Source: Simmondsia chinensis
Taxonomy: Eukaryota > Streptophyta > Magnoliopsida > Caryophyllales > Simmondsiaceae
Direction of reading: 5' to 3'
Length of the DNA: 64,000 nucleotides
Assembly: GCA_018398585.1 (NCBI GenBank)
Contig: JAGTTD010000001.1
Location: 29,705,438 to 29,769,437, forward strand
Part shown: in pieces, positions 43,201 to 56,500 of the stretch
How positions within the stretch are numbered: position 1 is the first letter of the stretch
Layout: each line of letters starts with the position of its first letter
The notes under the pieces: model-generated
The model's input: the letters and a program-made list of their open reading frames with translations, nothing else
What the model was told of the DNA's origin: nothing
Database searches by the model: none
Position numbers and translations under genes: made by a program

Positions 43201-46200
43201 CGGTCATTTGGAGGTCTAGGGCTTCACTAAAGATCTTTCTTTACCTGGAAAGCTTCTTTTTACCTGAGTATTGATCATCTGCTGATAGGGAAATTCTTGT
43301 TAATGGTTGTTACTTGTGTACCCGGCAGCACATGGGGAGATTGGTAGCCATCTTGCATTGAGAGTGCCAGTGTTTGTTGGAGCTTGCTTAGCAGGTCTTA
43401 GGCAATTTTTTAGGGTGCAATGTGCCTCGTTCAGGGTGTTGGAGTTGCTTGCTTTAGAAGGCATGTTTGTTAGAAAAAAGCTGAAGAGAGTGTGGCGGGT
43501 CTCAATCCATTAGCTTTGTCTTGGCTCTAACGGAAAGAGAGGAAGGCAAGGGCTTTTTCAAGAGCAAGAAGTTTCTTCACAGGCCATTAAGGACTCCTGA
43601 GTCAAATTGCGATTCTTTTGGGGCGACAAGTATCTTTTTACATAGGTTTTGGTAATGGTGGATTTTGAATTTTTTTACCCCTTTTTTGATAATGTGATGG
43701 ATTTTATTGATAGTATGTGTGCATGCAATTCTATCCTTTTTGATTTTCTGATCCTTGGGATTCTCTCTCAACATCCTTTTTTGCTTCTCATGCATGAAAA
43801 TTTGCTCTTCCGATAAAAAATGGGAAGGATTTTTGCTATTATGATTTATTTCTTCTTTCTTCCCCCTGGTGCATCTGAATTAACTTAAATAGGATTGTCA
43901 AAGACCATGCCTTTCCAACTGCATTATTCTGGAGGCAAATTCTGTTTTTCAGAATCTATGTGATCTATATGGATAAGGTCTTCAAGGTCTATCCTCACAG
44001 ATGTTTTTGTCCTTTCTCTTTCTTGGTTTCTTGAAAGATTCCATTGCACTAGTCTCCTTTTCATTCAGAAAGAGCGGTTGGGGTAAGATGGGTTTGCCTG
44101 AGCTCAAGTAAAGGGGAGGTCTAAGGTCCTCCCATTCCCCCTCTCTCTAGTCCTCACGATGTTTCTAAAGTAAAGCAAAATAGAAGGCTTGGCTTCTTTA
44201 GTGGCTTTTGTATTTCTTGGAGGGGAACATCATAGAGCTGTATAAGTTGTGAAAAGTTTCATTAAACTCTCCCTTATTGATGGTGAAAACTGCTGATATA
44301 CGGGAGAGCAGAACCTTTGGGTGCTTCTGTTTTAGGTAGACTTCTTTATCACGAGGGAAAGAGAATTCTACCAGTTAGAATTGTAGGACAACCTGATATA
44401 GAATATAGTTCTTAAATGTTTGTTAAAAAATGAAGGGGAACTGCCACAAATGCCCAAGAACAAGGCCATGGAACTTGAAAGGCAAAAATTTTATCTTCTT
44501 GTAGTGTAATTGCTTAAAAATGTGTTGAGACATTTAAGAAGATGAAAACTATACTTGATGCTGTATGGTAGCTTTGTGTGCTTGTTGGATTCAGGAGATT
44601 CAGATCAAGTAAAAAGCTAAGGGACAATGAGCTAATCCATTCATAAGTGAAGAAGGTGAGAATTGGGAGAAGGGCTTGGTATGGAGGCAAAGAATGTGGC
44701 CATTGATTTATCCCAAAAAAAAAAAAAAAAAAAGAGTATGGCTATTTAAGTTAAGTGAAAAGTGTATCAAGAGCCATGCAAGCAGCTTGGTCCAAGGGTG
44801 AGAGATAATGATTTGTGCAAATGAGCTTAAGCAAGTGTGTAAAGAATGAGAGACTTGGACATAGAGAGGCATTTAAGGATATTAAATATAAGACCTTGAA
44901 TATTGACGAGTAACTTTAGCAGAGTTCTAGAAGTTATTTCCACAGCATTTCTAGGGTAAATAGGAAAATGGAAAATCTTTTTGAGGAGCTTTTTCTTGTT
45001 TTCCTTTTTTGTTTTTGAATACAGAATTTAAATCCATTAGAGTCCTTTCAGGATGTATCGACAACCACTTGAATGTGCAGGCCAAACTTTAATTACCATA
45101 GTGTGTAGTGACTTTGTATACTTTGGGATCAGATTCCATTTGGTCACTCATGTATGAAGAAAGGGACAAATTGGTCATTCAAGTCAAATTTTGGAAGATT
45201 TCGTCGCTCAACTTCTAATAAAATCCTGTTTTGTAACCCAAGTGATTTAAAATGGACAAGTTGTTAATCTAAGTGAAATATGTGGAAAATTCTGTTAGTC
45301 AACTCCAAATAAAAAACCCAGCTTGGTCATTTAATGATTTAAAAATGATAAATTCATCACCTAAGGACAAATAACAAATCTAGAGTAGATGCACCCATTG
45401 TCTTAAGGAGAGCTAAAAGCGATAAAGTTCATCACCCAAGAAAAAGTGATAAATTTCTTGTGCTTTCTAGTGTATTTGACATGTTTAGAGTATCTTTTTA
45501 GAGTTGGGAGCTCTCGGAAACAACTTTCCTTTAAGGCATCACCCTGAAGGGGTAAGGCTGTGTACATCTTACCCTCCGCAGACCCTTCTTTGACGGGAGC
45601 CCTTTGTGGCATTAAGCTTGTGGTATTATGTTTAGAGTATTTGTGCTCTTTGTCTTAGGGAGAGCTAAAATACTCTTTGCTCAATTGACTATACATCTCC
45701 TATGATTATAGAAAAGAGAACCGCATCATCCCAAAGAAAATATTAACTAGTGAAAGCATTCAATTTTATGTAATGTTTTATACTTTTTAATTCATCCTTT
45801 TTTAATATCTTTATATTGCTATAAATGTAGGCATTCATGTCCTCTATACTAAAAAAAAAAAAAAAAATAGCAAAACTACTGTAGATGTCACAATATCGGT
45901 CTTCATTATCAAAAATATAGTGAAAATAATTATGTCACAATATCAGTCATCATTATCAAAAATACAGTGAAAATAATTATCACTGTTCAAAAAGAAATTT
46001 TTATATATTTTGTAAATTTATCGTGATCCTATAAATTTTTAATGCTCACGTTGAAAATATTTTATTCTTTTACTTGGGTGGTAAAATTTAAAATTTTGGT
46101 GTTATATAAGTGACCAAGTAGGAGCTATGTTAGAAGTTGAGTGATTAAATTTTTTTATTTATTTAATTAGGTGTTGAATTTAGGGTTATGTACATTAAAG

Positions 46201-49200
46201 GTTCTTGTACTTTACTCATTGTATCAATTCAATCCTTGTACTTTTAATTGTGTCAATTTAGTCTGTACTTGTGATATTGTGTCAATTTGGTCCTTAAGAG
46301 TAAAATTAATGTTAAGTTGATAAAATTTTAATGGTTCTGCCATGAGTTTGGGTTAAATTGAGTCAACGTGTGGATTTATAGTGGGTTACGAGCATCTAAT
46401 GTGATTATGCTGTTAAAAATTACGTCACGAACTTAACTTGAATTCAACCATAGGACTAAATTGACACAATATAAATGTAGAGGAACCAAATTGACACAAT
46501 TAAAAATAAAGGACTAAATTGACACGGTGAGCAAAGTATAGGGACCTTTGATGTACATAGCCCTGAATTTTATCATATTTAGATCAAGTAAACGACCAAG
46601 TTGGGTTTTCATCTAGAGTTGGGTGGTAAAATTTTCTAAATTTTTACTTGGTGATCAACTTGTCTATTTTGACATACTTGAGTACGCAATAAGATTTTTA
46701 TTAGAAGTTGGATGATAAAATCTTTCAAAATTATACTTATATGACGAACTTCTTCATAATTTTCTCCATTTCGGTGACCAAGTACAGTCATTTGTCGGAT
46801 GATATGTATTAACGTTTAGAAGAGAGATTTAAAGATAAAATAAAGGGATGAATGATCAGGTAATTGGACAAGGTGGCATTGCTAGAGCTTGTAAGCATTT
46901 TGAGAATGAAGGATAAATTATGCCAACTCCATTTATGTTCTGGGAAGGATTGACTTAAAGGAGTTTGAGGTGATAGGAAAGTGGTTTCAAATATCAAATT
47001 TGGTTTTATTCATCAGGTCAATCATAGAAGCTGTTTATTTGTTGAGATGGATGATGGGGCATTTTAATCAATTGTATTTGGCAACAAGCATATGATGGTG
47101 CTTCTCAAGAAGTGATGTTGAGGACATTGAAGTAGTGAGGTTTGATTGTATATGGTTGAGCTAGTCAGCATATAAATCAGGGTATGTATGACGGAAAACT
47201 TGATCATCCAAATAAAGAATCTGAGGTAATGGAAGAAAGTGATAATAAACAAATGAGTTGCTATTTCGTCTCCTGAAGACTAGTAAAAAATTTAAAAGTT
47301 GGAGTAGAGGAAATTAAAAGGCAACTCAATTGTCCATGTAAAAGAGATATGTTTACAAAAGCACTCGAATAGGACTGGTCAAGGATCATGTTGGAGTCTC
47401 ATCGATCTGATTAGGATATGAATCTAATGAGGTGATTAGATTATTTGATCAGGATTCAGACCCAATAATTCGATTATTTGATAATTTGAATATGGATTGT
47501 AGGTATAAACAAATAAAAGACGATGATTATGTAAAGTGACAAAAATTTTCTTTTTGATAAATACGTAGAGTGCCAAATTACTTTTAGATTTCCTTCATTA
47601 TGTAAACCAAATAAGTTAGTGATAGTATTTCAATGCAGATGCCCAACGAACTGCTTTTAGATTTATTTTAAACTTTCATAGTTTTGAAAGATAAGATGAC
47701 CATACAATAGTTGTACAAAGCGGGAGCGGGAATGGAAATGGAAGCAAGAACAGGGGAGTGAGCAGTCATAAAAATATCTATGGTGGGGAGCGTTAGGGAG
47801 CACTTACACTATTAAAAGCAATAGTCCCAGTGCCCAAGGGCTCCCACCTAAGCAGGGTTTGGAGGGGGTGGATGTACGCACCCTTCCCCCTTCAGGGTGC
47901 TACCCTGAAGAGAGGTTGTTTCCGAATACCCCCAACCTGAGAAGTGAGGACTTCCCAGGAGATCACCCATCCCGAGACTTCCTAGGAGCACTTACATTAT
48001 TATATATTAGATATACAAGATAAAACAATGACATGTTATCAATTGAGCGATTAAAGCATAAATATCGAAAGAAAAGTAAATATTAAGCAATAACCAAGAA
48101 AGTTCAGTACTCCAATGATTAAGATCTAGAAAATTAACTCCAACATGTCCAAACAATTCAATCATTCTTTAAAATTGAGTGATATGACTAGCCAACAAAT
48201 CGTTTAATAAGTATTTTCTTGTCAAAATGATTTCATGATTGTTTGAATCATGTTTCCGTCGAGTTTGATACGCGTTGGAAACACGAACCTGACTTCAAAA
48301 CGCGGAATCACATTTCTGAAGCATGAAACGTTAGCATTTTAGGAGTTTCCTGCAACTATGAACCATACACAAACAAATATGGATATGGATGAGTTTTTTT
48401 TCCATAATCCTTCAGATAGTTGGACAATCCATTGGATTATTGGATGGTATAATTTTCTTAACAGATTGCATTCGGGTTTGGGTCTGTGCAATACTTATCC
48501 GATCCATTGTTAAGTCCACTTCCAATGCAAGAGCTCATAGGCAAGCTGCAGGGAAATGGGAGAAAAAGAAGAATCCCACGAAAGTTGTTTGGTATTTGCT
48601 GTGTTGCAAGGATCCTTTATTTTAAATTCCAGCTAGAGTCTACAAAAAGAGTAGGGCATTGACAACGATGTCCTCCATTTCAAGAAGTGACCAAAAGGGT
48701 GTCTCCAGTTATAATTAATTTAGACATATGGTGAATGTCCAAAATAACATTTTCCATATCCGACAAGAGGAATTACCACGCATAAAGGACACACTTTCGG
48801 ATATTGCTTTACAGGTTTGTCAACCATTGAATTTTTGTGTTAATCCTTTTGGGAAATACAGATTAGGAAAAGGTCTAAGCATAGGCTCTTTTTTGTCTTT
48901 CTTTTGAGTGATAAGACTTAAGGAGGAATTTTTCTCTTCCTTATTGCTCGGGAAGTACACTGGCACCGGATTACAAAACTAGGACATACCTAAGAACCAA
49001 AACAACAGCATCAACAACACCCGACCCAGTGCCTTAGGAGCAAAACAACAGCACAGGAGCAAAACAACGGCACAGAGTGAGCAAACCACATAAAAAAAGC
49101 ATGAAGTAGCAATAGGCGATACAATAGCTCCCAGACATATCAAGTAAGCCAAACAGAAAGACATATAAGTCTTGGGGCACTAGTGCGAGCCAAAATTCTA

Positions 49201-52200
49201 CACCGCTACATCGGCTACCCCTATGTTAGTCCTCCACTGAGCTCCATGTAAGGCCATCTCCTCCTATAGGTTTAGGTGGGTGAGGTCGTGGCTGATCGTC
49301 TCCATCCATCTCTTATTTGGCCTGCCTCTCCCTCTCCTCCCAAGCGTAGCATGGAGTTATTCACATCTTCTTACAAGGGCAGTGGTCGGTTTTCTCCTAA
49401 CATGCCCAAACCACCGCAAACGTTGCTCCCTCAATTTATCTATGATGGGGGCTACGCCAAATTTGCCTCGTATGACATCATTTCTGATCCTATCCTTCCT
49501 TGTGTGTTCACACATCCACTGCAGCATCCTCATCTCGCCACCTTCAGCTTCTGTATATGAAGGCATTTCATTGGCCAACACTCCGTACCATATGACATAG
49601 CCGGTCTTACTACCGTCTTATAGTATTTTTCCTTTAGCTTTAATGGGAACTTTCTATCGCAAAGTACCGTAGAGGCTAGCCTCCATTTATGCCAGCCTAC
49701 TTTCATACGTTTGTTTATATCCTCGTCAATTTCGCCGTCCTGTTGTACCATGGAGCCCAAATATCTAAAACACTCCTTTTTCGGTATGGGCTCTGATCCA
49801 ATCTTGACGTCTTCTATAGTAGGCCTGGTGGAGGTGCCGAACTTAAGTTCCTTATACTCAATTTTGGATCTACTAAGTCGTAAGCCTTTGGATGCCAAGG
49901 CCCTTCTCTAAAGTTCTAGCTTCTCATTTACCTTTTCTCGTGACTCCCCTACTAGAACTGTGTTATTTGCAAAAAGCATACACCATGACACACCCCTTTA
50001 TATGTGTCTAGTGAGCTCATCTATAACCAGAATGAATAGAAAAGGACTCAAGGTAGATCCTTGGTGAACCCCAACTGTAATGGGGAAAACATCTGTCTCC
50101 CCCTCTGTTGTATGCACATTAGTTTGTACGTCCTCATACATGTCTCTAATGGCTCGGGTATAAGGCACAAGAATGCCTTTCCTCTCTAATACCTTCCATA
50201 GGACCTCCCTTAGTATCCTATAATATGCCTTTTCCGAATCAATGAAAACAATGTGGAGATCCTTTTGTCTATCCTTATAGTGCTCTATCGTCCGCCTTAA
50301 GAGATGGATGGCTTTTATTGTCGGTCTACCGGGCATAAATCCGAATTGATTCTCGAACACCTCTGTTTGTTGCCGTAACCTCCTCTCTATGACCCGTTCC
50401 CACAGCTGCAGAGTGTGGCACATCAGTTTGATACCCCGATAGTTGGCACAATTCTGGATGTCGCCTTTGTTCTTATAGATCAGGATTAATGTGCTCCTCC
50501 GTTCTTTAGGCATCTTCTTCCCTAGAAAGATTTGGTTAAATAGTTTAGTCAACCAACTGATGCCCTTCTCTCCAAAGCATTTCTATGCCTCCATGGGTAT
50601 TCCATCTGGTTCAACTGCTTTACCCCTACCCATATATTTCAAGGCTTCCTTGACTTTCTCAGGTCTAATTCGCCTACAGAAACAATAGTTCTGGTGCTCC
50701 TCAGTTGTTTGAAGATCACCTAGGGATATATTTGTATCTCTCTGTTTGTTGAACAGACCGTGGAAGTAGGCTTTCCACCTAGCTTTAATCTGTTGCTCGT
50801 CCACGAGCACTTGCCCATGCTCCCCTTTTGCGCACTTTACTAGATCAAAGTCCCTAGTCTTCCTTTCTCTCGCTTTAGCAATCTTATATAGGCCCCTAGC
50901 CCCCTCCTCAGTATCTAGCCTTTTATAGAAATCCTCATAGGCTTTGGATTGTGTTTCCCTGACTGCTGTCTTTGCTTCTTTCTTGGCTTGCTTACACTGA
51001 TGTTTCTTGTCCTCATCTCCACTTCAATCCCACTCCTTGAAAGATTCTCGTTTGGCCTTAATCTTCTCTTGGACCTCCTTGCATCATCACCAGGACTCTC
51101 TATTGTTTGGTGCCCTGCCCCTTGACACACCCAGAACTTCGCGTGCCAAGCCTCTAATCTTTTGGGCCAGTTGGTTCCACATGTGGTTTGTTTCTCTCTC
51201 CAAATCCCATCCGAGCTCAGACTCAGCGCTTTCCTTGTAGATTTTATATTTGCCCCTCTTCAAGTCCCTCTAACGAGTATGTGTCTGCGCTGGTTTTCTA
51301 GTTCTTTTGCCCCTCCTCTAGACCTTTACATCAGCACACAACACCTTGTGCTATGTAGAGAGATCTTCCCCTGGGATAACCTTACAGTCTCTGTAGTCTT
51401 TTCGAGCGCTTTTTCTTAATAGTTATAGTCGATCTTTATCCTTGGCCCACTGCTTTGATAGGTGATTATGTGCTCATCACGCTTTCTAAAGAAGGTGTTG
51501 GCAACCGTTAGCTCATAAGTGATGGTGATGTTGATGTGTTTTTCTACGTCTATCAAAATTTAATATAAAACCCTATCTATTAAACACATCTAAATTGAAG
51601 TGTAGGGCGAGAGGGTGTCGAACCACGGGGACTAAGAGTACATGAAATTATTCTATGACCTAAATTGATTTGAATAAGATTGAGAGGTTTTTGTGTTAAT
51701 TAATCTAGAAAACAACAACTAAATTAAAATAATCTACTTCTAATTGGAAAAGTGTATTAAATTGGAACCTAGGGTTTCGAATCCATCATTAGTCAATTAT
51801 TTTTGCGTCAACTCTTAACTTGGGCTTATTAATTGTCACACGAGTAGTGGTTTAGGCTACAAGCTTCAACCTACTAAGGTGATGTTAATATCACGTATTG
51901 ACCCTACCTAACTAAAGCATAAGGAAAAGAGGCTCAACCTAATGTATTGTTAATTATTACGTATTGGCCTTATCTAACTAAAGCATAGGGAAGATAGGCT
52001 TTAATTAACAATTCGATTAATACTATTACTTGATTAATTAATCCTAAGTCTACAAGCACAAAGAATTAATTTATAAATATCAATCTCTACAATTAAAGGT
52101 TACAAACTCAATAATCATATTAATTGAATAAACAATTAAAGCACAATACTTCACAGTATTTCTCACAATCAAGCAATTCATATAACAAACAAATTATCCC

Positions 52201-53516
52201 GAAATTAAAAGTAATACAAAAGTAAAAAAGCTAAGACTTCATCTAACCCCAGAGAACAAGTTAGCTCTCCATCAAGGATGACCCGGTGAAGGAGGTGATG
52301 TATGAACTCATGTTGATCTCCATGCTAATTTCGCTCTCGTTCCTATTTAACAAAAAAAATAAAATAAAGAGGGGGAGAGAGAGAGCTGCGAAGAGAGAGA
52401 GGAGAATTGCTGCTGAAATTTTCCGAACCCCAAAAAAACAGAGTCTGCAAAAATGTCCCCGAAAACTCCCAAAACGAATGAATTTATACACGATGCTGTG
52501 AGAACGTAACCCTACACGCTGGAGTTGGGCCTGGTGTCGGTGACTGACGGGCTGAGAACGGAGTTGGAGATGTTGGGTTGAACAGGGGTGTCGGCTGGAC
52601 AGGGGCTGTTACACCTGCATTTGGGCTGGAATTTCCGTGGGCTGGGCTAAGAAGATGGGCTGGAGGATGACGGTGAGGAGCTGTTGCGTTCGGTTGAGCG
52701 TGAGTTGGGCTTGCATTGTACGATCCCGTCCCGATCTCCGATTGACTTCATTTTAATTACTTACGCATCGATTTGTCTTATTTGCACCAGATTTGACAAT
52801 TTCTCGGATTTTAATCTTCAAACCTATAAACATTAAAATTGTCAAAGTGAGTGTAAAACTATAATTAAACAGGTGCAAAATAATTTAAATATCGATTAAA
52901 AGATGCGTAAATATGAAAAGCATCAACACCCCCACACCTAACCTTTGCTAGTCCTCGAGCAAAGTATATGATTTAGCATACAGACTAAAGTGACCAACTA
53001 CCCTAACTATCCCAACCTTCACCAAGTTTTCCGAGATTAACACCTATATTACAATTCAAGACAAGATTAAATCATCTAGAGCATTCTCCAATTCCATGAA
53101 TTCAGATGATTAAACTTCAAAATTCGTCATAGGATTTCATTGGCCCTGTATCAACTAATAGGAACTACTTAAGAAATTTAAGCGCACAAGTGAAAGTGAA
53201 TAGGATTTCATGCTACAGAAATTCCTCAAATTCTCGCTTCTAACCAAATATATCAAGGTTTTGTACACCCACTCCATTGAATCACCTAAACGCATGCCTA
53301 TACATAGAGAAATTTTAAGTGGCATATGAGTGACCACTTTACAGCATTTTGACCTTAGTATAGCACAAAAGAATAACATCTTTATAATGTGCATCAGTTT
53401 TTACTTTTTCTTTTTCTTTTGCCTTTTTCTTTCTTTTTTGTTTTAGAGGGAACCTTTTTTTTTCATTTTTTTCCTTTTTGTTTCCTCTTTCTTTTCTGTC
53501 CACTTTTTTGGAATTT

Positions 53517-53549
<33 letters not shown>

Positions 53550-56500
53550 ACAAGTACCTCAACAAAGCAATTGACATTGATCAACAAGTATTTTACATAA
53601 CATCAAGGGCAAGGACTAGGATAAGCCAATAGGGCAGGCTTGCAAAACTCAAGATACATAGGGTTGTTTACTCAAATTTTTAGATTTTCTACAACATGAA
53701 GTCCTGTGCATAGTGAATATGTGAGTGGCCTGAGTAGAGCCCATTAATATCAACAATGATAAACAATACTCATTAACAAGTATAAAGTAGAATCACTTAA
53801 TTTCATGGAATTAGGAGAATGAAATAAACAACTAATCCCACTGTCATCATATCATACGCGTCGATCAAGGAAAACTTGGCTAAACGGTTATAATGCTCGC
53901 TCAAAATGCACAAAAGATGTTCAAAATTTTTAAAAATTTTACCAAAAACGAGCACATGCAAATGAGCCTCAGCCCCACACCTAAATCATGTATTGGCCTC
54001 AATGCAACAACATTAATCATTAAAGCACAGGAAGTAGGTGAGATGGAGCAATACAACCTTGAGACAGTGTGAACATGTGTATATGAATCCTTCAACCCGG
54101 CACAAGAACCTGAAAAGAGAGAAACAAGCCTCGAAGCAACTAATTAGTTCAAAAACGAAATTAAAAACAAGAAATAACAAACCTAGGCTGCCTCCTAGGA
54201 GCGTTAAGTTTTACGCCTTCAGCTGGGCGCAATGAATCTAGCAAAGATCAAGTATCAATCATGGTGTCCACCAAAGAGACGACTTCAATAAGCTGTCGAT
54301 CAGCAATGCCATCCAACTCAACTACAGGTTTAAGCCTTTGACCATTTATAGTGAATGCACAACCATCTTTTGGGTGGCATATCTCAATAGCACCCGAGGG
54401 GTACACCTGCTTAACTACAAAAGGACCATCCCACCTAGACCTCAACTTACCAGGAAAAAGACGCAATTTAGAATTAAAAAGCCAAACCTTTTGATCAGGA
54501 GCAAATGTTTTCCTCAAAATATGTTTATCATGAAAAGCCTTGGTTTTAGCTTTATAAATCTTTGCATTCTCGTAAGCTTCATTTCTTAACTCCTCAAGTT
54601 CACTCAATTGAAGCTTTCGGTTAGATCCAGCTTGGTCTAAGTTAAAATTCAAAGCCCTAGTGGCCCAATAAGCACGGTGTTCTAACTCAACCGGTAAATG
54701 GCACGCCTTACTAAAGACTAACCTATAGGGTGACATACCAAGTGGGGTCTTATGGGCAGTGCGGTAAGCCCAAAGAGCATCATTCAACCTAAGTGACCAA
54801 TCTTTCCGATCAGGAGGAACCGTTTTCTCAAGTATAGACTTAATCTCACGATTTGAAAGCTCTACTTGACCGCTAGTTTGGGGGTGGTATGGGGCAGCAA
54901 TCTTATGATGCACCGAGTACTTCCTAAAAAGTGCCTCAAATGACCTGTGAATAAAGTGACTACCACCATCACTAATGAGTGCTCTAGGGGTACCAAAACG
55001 GTTAAAGATGTGGTCTCTTACAAATTGCATGACCACCTTGTGGTTATTGGTCCTAGTAGGTATAGCTTCAATCCACTTAGACACATAGTCAACCCCTACG
55101 AGTATGTAAACAAACCCAAAAGACGGGGGAAACGGACCCATGAAGTCAATACCCCAAACATTAAATATTTCCACAATCAAAATGGGGTTTAAAGGCATCA
55201 TGTCTCGACGTGTCAATGCGCCTGTGCGTTGACAACGCTCACATGCAAGACAAAACTCGTGAGCATCCTTAAACAGAGTAGGCCAATAAAAACCACATTG
55301 TAGGACTTTTGCAACAGTCCTACAACCTCCAAAGTGTCCTCACATGCATGTGCGTGACAAAAAGATAAAATGCTATGATATTCACACTCTAGAACACACC
55401 TACGAATTACCTGATCCGCACAATGTTTAAACAAGTCAGGGTCATCCCAATAAAAGTGCTTTACCTGAGAATAAAACCTATCTTTTTCATGCTTAGACCA
55501 AGTAGATGGAATCGTTCCTGTGGCGAGAAAGTTAACAATATCTGCAAACCAAGGGCCACGTGAATGGGAGACAACAAAAAGTTGCTCATTGGGAAAAGAG
55601 TCATGCATTGAAATAGATGGATCATGATACTCAAAGAAAATCCTAGAGAGATGGTCAGCAACCACATTCTCTACACCTTTCTTATCTCTAATCTTAATGT
55701 TAAACTGTAGAAGAATCCATCTAATGAGCCTTGGTTTCGTTTCTTTCTTTGAGAGCAAATATTTCAATGCAGCATGGTCAGAATACATAGTGACTTTTGA
55801 CGTCAAAAGATAGGAACGACACTTGTCAAGAGCAAACACAACAGCTAGCAACTCCTTTTCAGTGGTGGTGTAATGGCGTTGGGCATCATTAAGAGTTTTA
55901 CTAGCATAGTGAATGACATGAGGCACTTTGTTCACTCTTTAACCTAGGACAACACCTATAGCAAAATCAGAAGCATCACACATAATTTCGAAAGGGAGAA
56001 AGTAATCAGGTGGCTGCATAATAGGGGCCGACACAAGTAATGATCTAAGCTTTTGGAAAGCTTCTAAGCAAGACTCATCAAACTCAAATGATATTTCCTT
56101 AACTAGCAAGCTAGTCAATGGTCTGGCTAACTTTCCAAAGTCCTTAATGAATCTCCTATCGAAACCTGCATGACCTAGAAAGGATCTAACTTGCTTCACA
56201 TTTGAGGGAGGGGGTAAGTTTGCAAACAGATCTACCTTAGCCTTATCAACCTCAATACCCTTCTTGGACACTCTGTGACCCAATACAACCCCTCTTGACC
56301 ATAAAATGACCCTTCTACCAACTCAAAACAAGATTGGTCTCTTTACATCTTTTTAGCACAAGCCTTAAATTTTGCAAACATTCATCAAACGAAGGTAAAA
56401 AAACAGAGAAATCATCCATGAAAACCTCAAGAAATCTGTCCACTATGTCAGAGAAGATAGACATCATGCATCTCTGGAATGTAGCGGGCGCATTACATAA

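Larger units (their letters stand above)
45145..46790. mobile_element. Large fold-back (inverted-repeat) element with nested insertions
   Basis: The left arm (45145-45360: TTTGGTCACTCATG, CAAATTTTGGAAGATTTCGTC, CAACTTCTAATAAAA) recurs inverted in the right arm (46790-46580). Both contain a second inner copy of the motif. No transposase is seen. Arms are diverged, so borders are approximate. Inside lie the RTE tail (45494-45627) and the MITE (46182-46564). Confidence 0.55.

Noticed and set aside
52286..52501. Lys/Arg-rich frame repeated at 60791-61006
   Set aside because: Same position in both LTRs of element E, antisense to the LTR promoter region; no sign of selection as a protein.
53339..53587. 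Lys/Glu-rich minus frame
   Set aside because: Produced by the poly(T) and T/C-rich stretch in the non-coding 3' region of element E.
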